Shown: piece after piece, positions 6,566 to 15,763 of the stretch | How positions within the stretch are numbered: position 1 is the stretch's first letter | How the letters are laid out: every line of letters starts with the position of its first letter | Source: Hyphomicrobiales bacterium | Lineage (GTDB): Bacteria; Pseudomonadota; Alphaproteobacteria; Rhizobiales; Rhizobiaceae | Reading direction: 5' to 3' | Assembly: GCA_900465675.1 (NCBI GenBank) | Contig: UBJR01000013.1 | Coordinates: 221,449-285,448, forward strand | DNA: 64,000 bases | The notes under the pieces: generated by a model | What the model was told of the DNA's origin: nothing | Seen by the model: the letters and a program-made list of their open reading frames with translations, nothing else | The model's database searches: none | Made by a program: the position numbers and the translations under genes

Positions 6566-8026
6566 ATGACGGCGTTGGCGAAGGCAGTGGAAAAACCGGT
6601 TATTGTCTGGTTTCGCAAGGATTTGCGTCTTGACGATAATCACGCGCTGCACGAGGCCTGCGCCTCGGGAAAGCGTGTTATCCCTGTCTATATCCGCGAG
6701 CCCGAATCGTCGGGCAATGGCCCGCTTGGCGCTGCCCAGGCCTGGTGGCTTCACCACTCTCTTGAAGCACTCGACCGCTCGCTTCAAAAACATCACAGTA
6801 AACTTGTGCTTTTGAGCGGCAACGCGCTCGATGTGCTGCACGCGCTGATCAAATCGACGGGTGCCGAAACGGTGCTCTGGAACCGCCGCTACGATCCGCC
6901 CGGGATCGCCATCGACACGCGTATCAAGCACGAGCTGGAACGGCAGGCTGTACAGGCGCAGAGCTTTGCCGGGCAGCTGCTACACGAGCCTTCGAAGCTG
7001 AAGACCGGCGGCGGCACGCCCTACCGGGTCTACACGCCTTTCTGGCGGGCGCTGGAGGGCTCCGGAGAGCCGCCGCATCCGCTGGAAGCGCCGAAGAAGA
7101 TCGCCTTCCCCAGCCATTGGCCGCAATCCGACAGCCTCGCCTCCTGGAAGCTATTGCCGGTGAAGCCGAACTGGGCGTCGGCCTTCGACGAGGTCTGGAC
7201 GCCTGGCGAGGACGCGGCGCTGGAGAAGCTTGCCGATTTCGTCGACGATCGCCTCAGCGGCTACAAGAAGGATCGCGACTTCCCCTCGGTTACAGCCACC
7301 TCCATGCTGTCCCCGCATCTGGCACTCGGAGAAATATCGCCTGCCCGCATCTGGGATGCGACGCGGGGATTGTCGAAGCGCGTCTCTCCGGATGATCTCG
7401 TGCATTTCCGCAAGGAACTTGCCTGGCGGGAATTCTGCTATCATCTGCTCTTCCACTTTCCGAAGCTGCCTTACGCCAACTGGAACAATCGTTTCGACGG
7501 TTTCGAATGGCATAACAACAAGGCGCATTTCGACGCCTGGACGCGTGGTCTGACGGGATATCCGATCGTCGATGCCGGCATGCGCCAGCTCTGGCGCCAC
7601 GGCATCATGCACAATCGCGTCAGGATGATCACAGGCTCGTTCCTGATCAAGGATCTGATGATCGACTGGCGGCGCGGTGAAAAGTGGTTCCGCGACACGC
7701 TTGTCGATGCCGATCCGGCGAGCAACGCTGCCAACTGGCAGTGGGTCGCGGGCTCCGGCGCCGATGCCTCGCCATTCTTCCGCATCTTCAATCCGGTGCT
7801 GCAGGGAGAAAAGTTCGATCCCGACGGCACTTATGTGCGCGAATTCATCCCCGAGCTCGCAAAGCTCGACACCAAATACATCCACCGCCCCTTCGATGCA
7901 CCGGCTGCGGTGCTGGAGAAAGCTGGCATCATTCTTGGTGACACCTATCCCAAACCGATCGTCGATCACGCCGCCGCCCGCGACCGCGCGCTGAAAGCTT
8001 ACAACGCCATAAAGGACGCTGCATGA
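6566..8026 (+). CDS. phrB: Deoxyribodipyrimidine photolyase (class I CPD photolyase)
   Basis: 486 aa, the normal length. An N-terminal Rossmann domain binding the antenna chromophore (VIVWFRKDLRLDDNHAL at residues 11-27) precedes the helical FAD domain, with WREFCYHLLFHFP, WRHGIMHNRVRM and ASNAANWQWVAGSG, the classical FAD- and lesion-binding motifs. It splits UV-induced cyclobutane pyrimidine dimers with blue light. It overlaps the next gene by ATGA and lies first in a photo-oxidative stress cluster with an ECF-like promoter. Confidence 0.95.
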   Translation: MTALAKAVEKPVIVWFRKDLRLDDNHALHEACASGKRVIPVYIREPESSGNGPLGAAQAWWLHHSLEALDRSLQKHHSKLVLLSGNALDVLHALIKSTGAETVLWNRRYDPPGIAIDTRIKHELERQAVQAQSFAGQLLHEPSKLKTGGGTPYRVYTPFWRALEGSGEPPHPLEAPKKIAFPSHWPQSDSLASWKLLPVKPNWASAFDEVWTPGEDAALEKLADFVDDRLSGYKKDRDFPSVTATSMLSPHLALGEISPARIWDATRGLSKRVSPDDLVHFRKELAWREFCYHLLFHFPKLPYANWNNRFDGFEWHNNKAHFDAWTRGLTGYPIVDAGMRQLWRHGIMHNRVRMITGSFLIKDLMIDWRRGEKWFRDTLVDADPASNAANWQWVAGSGADASPFFRIFNPVLQGEKFDPDGTYVREFIPELAKLDTKYIHRPFDAPAAVLEKAGIILGDTYPKPIVDHAAARDRALKAYNAIKDAA

Positions 8027-9369
8027 ACGCGCATTTTCACATCGCCCGGCCGCCGCAGGAACGCTTGAGAATCGCCGTGATCGGCTCCGGCATTTCGGGT
8101 GCTTCGGCTGCCTGGGCACTCAATCCGGTGCATGACGTCACGCTGTTCGAAAAGAACAGCCGCCCCGGCGGGCACACGGCGACCGTCGATGTCGATTATG
8201 ACGGGAAGCACATTTCTGTCGATACCGGCTTCATCGTCTATAACGAATGCAACTACCCCAATCTCACCGCGCTGTTTGCCGAGCTCGACGTCGCAACGCA
8301 TGCCAGCGACATGAGCTTCTCGCTGTCGCTGGACGAGGGCCGTCTTGAGTGGAGCGGCTGCGGTCTCTCTTCGCTGTTTGCGCAGAAACGCAATCTGCTG
8401 CGCCCGTCCTTCCTGTTGATGATCCGCGAGATCCTGCGCTTCAACAAGACCTGCCTGGAAGACCGCGCCGCCGGCCATCTGGCATCACGCTCGATCGGCG
8501 ATTATCTCGATTGGCGCGGCTTTTCCCCCGGGTTCACCAACAATTACCTGGTGCCGATGGCGGCTGCCATCTGGTCGACGCCGTCGCAGCGGATGATGCA
8601 GTTTCCGGCCGAGCACTTCGTCAACTTCTTCGACAATCACCGGCTGATCTATACCAAGCAGCATCAGTGGCGGACGGTGACCGGCGGCAGCCGCAACTAT
8701 CTGGAAAAGTTGCTGGCGCCGCTCGGCAGCCGGTTGAAGCTTTCCTGCGGCGTGCGCGGCGTGATGCGTAACGCTGATGGCGTGACCGTGATCGACGACA
8801 GTGGCAACGAGCAGCATTTCGACAAGGTGATCTTCGCCTCGCACAGCGACCAGACGGCGAGAATGCTCGTCGATGCCACCGATCGCGAGAAGCGGTTGCT
8901 CGGGGCCGTACCCTACCAGCCGAACCGCGTCGTGCTGCACCGCGATCTGTCGCTGATGCCCAAGCGGCAGAAGGTATGGGCATCGTGGAACTACCTGCGC
9001 TCCAGCGAGGACGATGGCCGCGCCGAGGTTGCCGTCAGCTACTGGATGAACCGGCTGCAGGGCATCGATCCCACGCTGCCGCTCTTCGTGACGCTCAATC
9101 CCGGGCGCGAGCCGGATCCGGCGAAGGTCTTTGCCGAGTTCAGCTACGAGCATCCGCAATTCTCGGCGGAAGGCATGGCGGCCCAGCGGGAGATCGCGTC
9201 GATCCAGGGAAACAACAATTGCTATTTCGCGGGCGCCTGGACGGGCTACGGGTTCCATGAGGATGGACTCGTATCCGGCCTGGCGGCGGCGGAAGCCCTG
9301 GGCGGGGTGATCCCCTGGCGGGCCATCCAGGCTTCTTCCCGCGAACCTCTTCTGGACGCGGCGGCATGA
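8023..9369 (+). CDS. FAD/NAD(P)-binding amine-oxidase-like oxidoreductase
   Basis: 448 aa. The N-terminal dinucleotide-binding motif (IAVIGSGISGASAAWAL) and the GG-doublet (FEKNSRPGGHTATVDV) place it in the flavin amine-oxidase/desaturase-like family. This gene is almost always found with DUF1365 and a Cfa-like methyltransferase. In R. sphaeroides this gene set belongs to the RpoE singlet-oxygen regulon, and related enzymes take part in modified (furan) fatty-acid synthesis. A role in lipid modification is therefore inferred. Start and stop overlap neighbours by 4 nt. Confidence 0.85.
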   Translation: MNAHFHIARPPQERLRIAVIGSGISGASAAWALNPVHDVTLFEKNSRPGGHTATVDVDYDGKHISVDTGFIVYNECNYPNLTALFAELDVATHASDMSFSLSLDEGRLEWSGCGLSSLFAQKRNLLRPSFLLMIREILRFNKTCLEDRAAGHLASRSIGDYLDWRGFSPGFTNNYLVPMAAAIWSTPSQRMMQFPAEHFVNFFDNHRLIYTKQHQWRTVTGGSRNYLEKLLAPLGSRLKLSCGVRGVMRNADGVTVIDDSGNEQHFDKVIFASHSDQTARMLVDATDREKRLLGAVPYQPNRVVLHRDLSLMPKRQKVWASWNYLRSSEDDGRAEVAVSYWMNRLQGIDPTLPLFVTLNPGREPDPAKVFAEFSYEHPQFSAEGMAAQREIASIQGNNNCYFAGAWTGYGFHEDGLVSGLAAAEALGGVIPWRAIQASSREPLLDAAA

Positions 9370-10220
9370 CTGTCCGCCCGCAAAAGCATGGCGCGAGCAT
9401 GGGGCGGAATGGTCCGCCGCCGGATGCCGCCGCCGCGCTCTATTGCGGCAGCGTCATGCACCAGCGCATGAAGCCCTTCGGACACCGCTTCCAGTACAAG
9501 GTCTTCTCGCTGCTCGTCGATCTCGACCGGCTTGCGGAAGCCGACCGCCTGTCGCCGGTATTCTCCGTCAACAGCCGCAACCTCGTCGCTTTTCACGAAG
9601 CCGATCACACCGGTACCGCCGGGATGCCGCTGCGCGCCTATGCCGACCGGCTGCTTGAGGACGCCGGACTTGGCGAGAGGGCGGCGCGCATTCTGCTCGT
9701 CTGCTATCCGCGTATCCTCGGTTACGTCTTCAATCCGATTTCTGTCTATTATGCCTATGGTGCGTCCGACGACCTCATCGCCATGATCTACGAGGTCAGG
9801 AACACTTTTGGCGAGCGGCACACCTATGTTTGCCCCGTCGGTCTTGGCGAGCTTTCGGACAGCGGGCTACGGCAGAGCTGCAGCAAGCTTTTCCATGTTT
9901 CTCCCTTCATCGGCATGGATATGGACTATCACTTCCGCATGCTTCCGCCGGGCGACGAGATCCGCTGGCGGATCCTGGAGACAGATCGGCAGGGACCGCT
10001 GCTCGCGGCGACCTTCTCCGGCGCGATGAAGCCGCTCGCCACCGCCACCCTTGCCGGGCTGACGGCGCGCATTCCCTTCCTGACCTTCAAGATCGTCGCC
10101 GGCATCCATTGGGAGGCGCTCAAGCTCTGGATCAAGGGGGCGAAATACATCTCGCGCCCTGCCCCGCCGCCACCGGTAAGTGTGCGCCATCCATCCCATA
10201 TTGCAGAAGCTGCTGAATGA
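9366..10220 (+). CDS. DUF1365 family protein
   Basis: 284 aa. Typical DUF1365 motifs: LYCGSVMHQRMKPFGHRFQYKVFSLLVDLD at the N-terminus, PRILGYVFNPISVYYAY and KLFHVSPFIGMDMDYHFR in the middle. The function is unknown, but the family is a constant partner of the FAD oxidoreductase and Cfa-like methyltransferase and probably acts on membrane lipids. It is translationally coupled (ATGA) to the upstream gene. Confidence 0.9.
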   Translation: MTVRPQKHGASMGRNGPPPDAAAALYCGSVMHQRMKPFGHRFQYKVFSLLVDLDRLAEADRLSPVFSVNSRNLVAFHEADHTGTAGMPLRAYADRLLEDAGLGERAARILLVCYPRILGYVFNPISVYYAYGASDDLIAMIYEVRNTFGERHTYVCPVGLGELSDSGLRQSCSKLFHVSPFIGMDMDYHFRMLPPGDEIRWRILETDRQGPLLAATFSGAMKPLATATLAGLTARIPFLTFKIVAGIHWEALKLWIKGAKYISRPAPPPPVSVRHPSHIAEAAE

Positions 10221-10300
10221 CATTAGCGTTCGCAGAAATGCCGGGGGGCTGGCTCATGCAATCTCTGTCCTTAACCGGCTAACGGCTGGAGGAACCGATC

Positions 10301-11560
10301 ATGACCACTGCAGAAGACTGGAATTCCTTTGCCCGCGGCGCACTGGCGCTGACGGCCGATAATCTTGGCCGCTTTTCGAAGGGTCTGCCACTGAAGGCGA
10401 AGTTCGCGCTGCGCGGCCTCCTCCAGATGCAGCACGGCGCGCTGGCGCTCGAACTTCCGGACGGACGCAAGGCGCTGATCGAAGGCCGGATCGAAGGTCC
10501 TCGCGCCGCCGTCAAGCTGAACAACTGGAACCTTGCCAGCCGGGCGATGACCAGCGGCACGATCGGCGTGGCCGAGACCTATATGGACGGAGACTGGCAG
10601 AGCCCCGACATTACCGCCTTCCTCGAACTGTTCCTGATCAACGGCGAGGCGGCGGAGAAATATTCGAACGGCAGGAAGGGCATCATGCGGGTGTTCGAGC
10701 GCATCCGCCACTGGATGAACACCAACACCAAGACCGGTTCGAAGCGCAACATTTCGGCCCACTACGATCTCGGCAACGACTTCTACAAACAGTGGCTCGA
10801 TCCGACGATGACCTATTCGTCGGCGCTCTATTCCACCGGCGCCAACGATCTGCAGTCGGCACAGAACGCCAAATACCGGGCGCTCGCCGAAGCGACCGGC
10901 ATCAAGCCGGGCGATCATGTTCTGGAGATCGGCTGCGGCTGGGGCGGCTTCGCTGAATTCGCCGCCAGCGAGATGAATTGCAAGGTGACAGGATTGACGA
11001 TCAGCCGCGAGCAGCTGGCTTTTGCCGAAGAGCGCATCCGCAAGGCGGGGCTTGCCGACCGGGTCGAGCTGCGCTTCCAGGATTACCGCGACGAGAAAGG
11101 GCTCTACGACCGGATCGTCTCGATCGAGATGTTCGAGGCCGTCGGCGAAAAATACTGGCCTGCCTATTTCTCCAAACTGCGCGAATGCCTGAAGCCGGGC
11201 GGCAAGGCCGGGCTGCAGATCATCACCATCAAACCCGAGGCTTTCGATCAGTATCGCAGCAATCCCGACTTCATCCAGAAATACGTCTTCCCGGGCGGAA
11301 TGCTGCCGACGCAGGACCATCTGGCGGAACTCGGCCGCAGGGTCGATCTGTCGCTGGTGAAGGATTTCGGCTTCGGCCTCGATTACGCCCGGACATTGGC
11401 CGAATGGCGCGAACGCTTCTGGAATGTCTGGGAGCGGGTCCGGCCGATGGGCTTCGATGAGCGTTTCAAGCGCCTCTGGGAATTCTACCTCTTCTATTGC
11501 GAGGCAGGCTTCCGCGCCAAGAATATCGACGTCCGCCAGGTCGTCTTTTCGCGCAGCTGA
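10301..11560 (+). CDS. cfa: Cyclopropane-fatty-acyl-phospholipid synthase family methyltransferase
   Basis: 419 aa, usual length. It uses SAM to methylenate double bonds of membrane phospholipid acyl chains. Visible motifs: the Cfa signature HYDLGNDFYKQWLDPTMTYSSALY, SAM-binding motif VLEIGCGWGGFAEFAA, IVSIEMFEAVGEKYW and IQKYVFPGGMLPT. Ribosome site GGAGGAA. Because of the flanking FAD/DUF1365 genes, it may be the methyltransferase of a specialised lipid pathway rather than the housekeeping Cfa. Confidence 0.9.
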   Translation: MTTAEDWNSFARGALALTADNLGRFSKGLPLKAKFALRGLLQMQHGALALELPDGRKALIEGRIEGPRAAVKLNNWNLASRAMTSGTIGVAETYMDGDWQSPDITAFLELFLINGEAAEKYSNGRKGIMRVFERIRHWMNTNTKTGSKRNISAHYDLGNDFYKQWLDPTMTYSSALYSTGANDLQSAQNAKYRALAEATGIKPGDHVLEIGCGWGGFAEFAASEMNCKVTGLTISREQLAFAEERIRKAGLADRVELRFQDYRDEKGLYDRIVSIEMFEAVGEKYWPAYFSKLRECLKPGGKAGLQIITIKPEAFDQYRSNPDFIQKYVFPGGMLPTQDHLAELGRRVDLSLVKDFGFGLDYARTLAEWRERFWNVWERVRPMGFDERFKRLWEFYLFYCEAGFRAKNIDVRQVVFSRS

Positions 11561-11569
11561 CGACAGCGG

Positions 11570-12904
11570 ATGAGCGGCGAGCGGCATGGAGCAAATGTGA
11601 CAGCCGCGACCCGCCTCGCCTATGCGCTGCCCGCCGCCCCGCTCGCAGCGCTCGGCCTGCCGCTCTACGCCGTCGTTCCGACCTATTATACCGAGACGCT
11701 CGGCCTGCCGCTTGCGGCCGTCGGGCTGACGCTGCTGCTGGTCCGTGTCTTCGATGCGGTCTGCGACCCTATCATCGGCGTGCTTGCCGACCGCTACCGG
11801 CCGAGATTCGGGCGACGGCGGTTCTTCTTTGCGCTGTCGCTACCGGTGGCGGCGATCGCGGCGCTAGCGCTCTATGCGCCGCCGGCCGGTGCGACGGTGG
11901 TCTGGCTCGGTCTCTGGGGCTGCCTTCTATCCCTCGGCTTTACGCTGGCGCTGGTGCCATACTCTGCCTGGGGCGCCGAACTGGTCAGCGATTATGCGGG
12001 GCGGACGTCACTTGCCGCACAGCGCGAAGCGACAACGCTGGTGGGAACCCTGATCGCCATCGTCCTGCCCTTTGCAATCGGCCTTGATCCGGCGGGCGGG
12101 ATTTCGGGATTGGCCGTGCTCGGCATTGCCGTCGCCATCTCGCTGCCACTGATCGGCGCGTTTACCCTATGGAAAGTCCCGGAACCTTCGGAGCATACGG
12201 CTGCGATCGTCGGCTGGCGCAAGGGGCTCGGCTATCTCGCCGCCAATCGTCCATTTGTCCGGCTGCTGTCCGCCTATTTCATGAACGGGCTTGCCAACGG
12301 CATCCCCGCCACGCTGTTTCTTTATTTCGTCTCGGCGAGGCTCGGCATGCCCGAGGCACGCGGTCCGTTGCTTTTCACCTATTTCCTTGCCGGAATAGCC
12401 GGAGTGCCGCTGGCGGCGTTTGCCGCCAAACGAGCAGGCAAGCACCGCGCCTGGTGTCTGGCGATGATCGCCGCTTGTCTGGTGTTTGCCGTGGCACCTC
12501 TGCTGCCGTCGGGTGCCGTCTATTCGTTCGGCCTTATCTGTGTCCTGACCGGGCTGATGCTGGGCTTCGATCTGTCGCTGCCGCCTGCGATGCAGGCCGA
12601 CGTGATCGACGAGGATACGGCGAATTCGGGCGAACAGCGCAGCGGCCTCTATTTCGCCGCCTGGGGACTGGCGACAAAGGCCTCGTTGGCCCTGGCTGCC
12701 GGACTGGTGTTTCCAACCCTGGCGTTGTTCGGCTTCGATGCCGCGAAGGGAGCAGAGAACGCGCCTGCTGCGCTGACGGCGCTCGGCGTCATCTACGCAT
12801 GGGTGCCGATCGCACTGAAGCTCGGCGCCGTCGCATTGATGTGGAATTTTCCGCTCGACGAGGCGAAGCATCGCGAGTTGCGCCATCGGATCGAAAGCCG
12901 CTGA
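11570..12904 (+). CDS. MFS transporter, GPH (glycoside-pentoside-hexuronide)-like
   Basis: 444 aa with about 12 membrane helices. The N-terminal signature of the GPH/MelB group is visible (VRVFDAVCDPIIGVLADRYRPRFGRRR). The gene starts 10 nt after cfa and stops exactly next to the convergent SDR stop. Rhizobial members next to cfa have no assigned substrate, so lipid or sugar export/import remains open. Confidence 0.8.
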   Translation: MSGERHGANVTAATRLAYALPAAPLAALGLPLYAVVPTYYTETLGLPLAAVGLTLLLVRVFDAVCDPIIGVLADRYRPRFGRRRFFFALSLPVAAIAALALYAPPAGATVVWLGLWGCLLSLGFTLALVPYSAWGAELVSDYAGRTSLAAQREATTLVGTLIAIVLPFAIGLDPAGGISGLAVLGIAVAISLPLIGAFTLWKVPEPSEHTAAIVGWRKGLGYLAANRPFVRLLSAYFMNGLANGIPATLFLYFVSARLGMPEARGPLLFTYFLAGIAGVPLAAFAAKRAGKHRAWCLAMIAACLVFAVAPLLPSGAVYSFGLICVLTGLMLGFDLSLPPAMQADVIDEDTANSGEQRSGLYFAAWGLATKASLALAAGLVFPTLALFGFDAAKGAENAPAALTALGVIYAWVPIALKLGAVALMWNFPLDEAKHRELRHRIESR

Positions 12905-13741
12905 TCACTCGGCCGGATGTGGAGTAACGGGGTGATGGCTGTGCTTTCCGACCGGCCGTTCGTTCCAGCCGGTGGAGCGGTTGAGCAGCCAGAAATACAG
13001 GCTATAGGGCAGCATGCGCAGCAACTTCAATTGATAGGTGAAGCGCTTCGGGAAGCTGATCTCGAAGGATTGGGATTTGAGGCCGGCGGCGATCTCCGAC
13101 GCCGCTTCCTCGACGGATATCAGCGACGGCATCGGGAACTCGTTCTTCTGCGTTGCCGGCGTATCGACAAAGCCCGGGCAAATAATCTGGATGCGGATTC
13201 CCATCTTGTCGAGATCGAATTTCAGGCTCTCGGCCATATTGATGAGTGCGGCCTTACTGGCGCCGTAGGCAGCGCTCGTTGGCAGCCCGCCATAACCCGT
13301 CACCGACGAGACGATGGCGATCTGCCCCTGCCCCTTGCCCTTCATGTGCCTGACGGCAGGCACCAGACAGTTGACCACACCTGAGAGGTTTACCGCAAAG
13401 GTCTTCTCGAAGTCGGCAATATGCAGCTCTTCGGCATGAACGGGCAGATAGACACCTGCATTGAAGATCGCCATGGCGAGCGCGCCGTGTTCATATTCGA
13501 TCGAGGCGAGCACATGTTCCATGTCCTCGGCATCGGTCACGTCACCATCGAGAACGATGATGCCGCCCGGAAGGCCGTTGGCTTCGGACTGCAGTTCGGC
13601 GAGCTTTTCGTGATCCCGGGCAGTGACGGCAACCTTGTAGCCCTCGCCTGCAAGCTTCAGCGCCAAGGCTCGGCCGATGCCGGAACTGGCGCCTGAAATC
13701 CAGACGATGCCGTGTTCGGGGCGGGCAATGAAATCGCGCAT
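12905..13741 (-). CDS. Short-chain dehydrogenase/reductase (SDR)
   Basis: 278 aa from MRDFIARPEHG, chosen because GGAGGT lies 7-8 nt upstream. Classical SDR: cofactor motif ISGASSGIGRALALKL, NAG motif (IFNAGVY) and catalytic Ser...YGASKAA (Tyr-x-x-x-Lys: YGASK). Probably NADP(H)-dependent. It lies downstream of the ChrR-like gene on the same strand (101-nt gap) and belongs to the same photo-oxidative stress gene set. Substrate unknown. Confidence 0.85.
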   Translation of the reverse strand: MRDFIARPEHGIVWISGASSGIGRALALKLAGEGYKVAVTARDHEKLAELQSEANGLPGGIIVLDGDVTDAEDMEHVLASIEYEHGALAMAIFNAGVYLPVHAEELHIADFEKTFAVNLSGVVNCLVPAVRHMKGKGQGQIAIVSSVTGYGGLPTSAAYGASKAALINMAESLKFDLDKMGIRIQIICPGFVDTPATQKNEFPMPSLISVEEAASEIAAGLKSQSFEISFPKRFTYQLKLLRMLPYSLYFWLLNRSTGWNERPVGKHSHHPVTPHPAE

Positions 13742-13842
13742 ATGAAATACCTCCAGGACTGCCGGATTCAACACCAAACCACGTCCGGAAGTTCCCCGAG
13801 TGCTCCCGGATTCAAGCTCATATCACGCTATTGTGGCTGCTT

Positions 13843-14484
13843 TCAGCCGATCAGATCGCCGATCAGCTGGCGGAACGACCCTGTGAGCTTGATCGGTGCG
13901 TCGAGCACGGAAAAAGCAATGCACGGACGCTCCTTCTCGGCGACCGGCCGGTGGTTGAGAGTCTCGTCAGCAACGGAAATATCGCCCGGCCCGAAGCGGC
14001 CCCGTTCATCGATGAAAGCGCCGTCGAGGATAAGGATCAGCTCCATGCCCTTGTGGGTATGTGCCGGAAGCGCACGGCCGGGACGGATCCACATCAGGCT
14101 AACCTCGCAGCCATCTATATCCGTCGAATATTCCTTGAACCCGGGAAGCTTGGTCTTCCACGGCACGGTATCGGCATCGAAGCCGACAAGCTCGCGGATG
14201 GGGCGTGGGAAGACAGGCTTGGCAGAGTTCGATTGGCGGGCAGCCGATGGCATGTCTTTTGAAGCAAAGATCGCCTTCAGGCGCTGGTCGCGATCGGCGA
14301 TCGGCGTACCATCCGTCAGCTCGAGCGCTTCGCCGGCGAGCAGTTCCAGATCCGTCACCAGGCCGCGGTTATCCGGCTTCAGTTCCAGGTGGGACGCCAC
14401 GAGCACGCGCGCCGGTTCTGGCAATGAACCGGCGACATAATGCGCCATCAATGCATCGACACTGTCTATATGCTCATGAACCAT
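13843..14484 (-). CDS. ChrR-like cupin anti-sigma protein with degenerate zinc motif
   Basis: 213 aa from MVHEHIDSVDAL. The N-terminal helical part matches the anti-sigma domain of ChrR, and the C-terminal half is a cupin (RPGRALPAHTHKGMELILILDGAFIDERG, with the cupin His pair and Glu). In R. sphaeroides ChrR the anti-sigma zinc site is His-x3-Cys-x2-Cys. Here the corresponding stretch reads SHLELKPDNRG: His is kept, both Cys are Lys and Asn. No ECF sigma gene adjoins it. It could bind a sigma encoded elsewhere, or be a stand-alone sensor. Confidence 0.75.
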   Translation of the reverse strand: MVHEHIDSVDALMAHYVAGSLPEPARVLVASHLELKPDNRGLVTDLELLAGEALELTDGTPIADRDQRLKAIFASKDMPSAARQSNSAKPVFPRPIRELVGFDADTVPWKTKLPGFKEYSTDIDGCEVSLMWIRPGRALPAHTHKGMELILILDGAFIDERGRFGPGDISVADETLNHRPVAEKERPCIAFSVLDAPIKLTGSFRQLIGDLIG

Positions 14485-14534
14485 ATCGGTTTCGGCCACG
14501 CCCTGTTCCTGCGCTCCGCAATTGCTTGTCGTCG

Positions 14535-14564
14535 TCCATACGCGGAAAGTCAATCTTCGGATCA
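14535..14564 (-). promoter_or_regulatory. Candidate ECF sigma promoter of the ChrR-like gene
   Basis: On the minus strand, TGATCC (14559-14564) is followed after exactly 18 nt by TATGGA (14535-14540), about 50 nt before the start codon. Same geometry as the site before phrB. Confidence 0.45.
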
Positions 14565-14716
14565 CCCGCCACTTTTGGGCCGACTTCGAGACTTCCCGAA
14601 ACTGAAGACTAATTTTACCGGCGCGGGCAATGGCGAGGAATAGCATTTCTTGCCAACCCTGCCTTGTGAAGGGAAAAGACCGTTCTTACAGTAAGAGCTC
14701 CAAAGAGGCAGATTCC

Positions 14717-15757
14717 ATGACCTTCTACCCCTCCGTGATCGAAGCGATCGGCAACACCCCGCTCATCAAGCTGAAGGGCGCGTCAGAAGCGACCGGCTGC
14801 ACCATTCTCGGCAAGGCTGAATTCCTCAATCCCGGCCAGTCGGTGAAGGATCGCGCCGCGCTCTACATCATTCGCGACGCCGAGAAGAAAGGCCTGCTGA
14901 AGCCGGGCGGCGTGATCGTCGAGGGCACGGCCGGCAATACCGGCATCGGCCTGACCGTCGTCGCCAAGGCGCTCGGCTATCGCACCGTCATCGTCATTCC
15001 CGAGACGCAGAGCCAGGAAAAGAAGGATGCCTTGAGGCTGCTCGGCGCCGAACTCGTCGAAGTGCCTGCCGTCGCCTACAAGAACCCGAACAACTACGTG
15101 AAGGTTTCGGGACGTCTTGCCGAACAGCTGGCAAAGAGCGAACCGAACGGCGCCATCTGGGCCAACCAGTTCGACAATGTCGCCAACCGTCAGGCACATA
15201 TCGAAACCACAGCCAGGGAAATTTGGCAGGATACCGATGGCAAGGTGGATGGCTTCATCTGCGCCGTCGGCTCCGGTGGCACGCTGGCTGGCGTCGCGGC
15301 CGGTCTGAAGGGCTTCAACAAGGACATCAAGATCGGTATCGCCGACCCGGAAGGCGCCGCGCTCTACGAATTCTACAAGAACGGCGAACTGAAATCCTCC
15401 GGCTCCTCGATCACCGAAGGCATCGGTCAAGGGCGCATCACCGCCAATCTCGAAGATTTCACGCCTGATTTCGCCTATCAGATCACCGATGCCGAAGCGC
15501 TTCCCTATGTATTCGATCTTGTCGAGCATGAGGGGCTTTGCCTCGGCGGCTCGACCGCGATCAACATCGCCGGTGCCGTTCATCTCGCACGGGATCTCGG
15601 ACCAGGTCACACAGTGGTGACAATCCTCTGCGACTACGGCAACCGCTACCAGTCTAAGCTTTTCAACGCCGACTTCCTCAAGTCCAAGGGCCTGCCGGTT
15701 CCGGGCTTCATCAAGTCCGCCGCAGATATCAACATACCCTACGAACCAGCAGCGTGA
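14717..15757 (+). CDS. cysK: Cysteine synthase A
   Basis: 346 aa. A PLP-dependent O-acetylserine (thiol) lyase, making cysteine from O-acetylserine and sulfide. Motifs: NPGQSVKDRAALYII (PLP lysine in SVKDR), VEGTAGNTGIG (a variant of the phosphate-binding TSGNTG loop) and CAVGSGGTLAGV. The start ATG follows AAGAGGCAG. The downstream sulfurtransferase and AlaX-type genes form the same cluster. Confidence 0.9.
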   Translation: MTFYPSVIEAIGNTPLIKLKGASEATGCTILGKAEFLNPGQSVKDRAALYIIRDAEKKGLLKPGGVIVEGTAGNTGIGLTVVAKALGYRTVIVIPETQSQEKKDALRLLGAELVEVPAVAYKNPNNYVKVSGRLAEQLAKSEPNGAIWANQFDNVANRQAHIETTAREIWQDTDGKVDGFICAVGSGGTLAGVAAGLKGFNKDIKIGIADPEGAALYEFYKNGELKSSGSSITEGIGQGRITANLEDFTPDFAYQITDAEALPYVFDLVEHEGLCLGGSTAINIAGAVHLARDLGPGHTVVTILCDYGNRYQSKLFNADFLKSKGLPVPGFIKSAADINIPYEPAA

Positions 15758-15763
15758 GACCCG

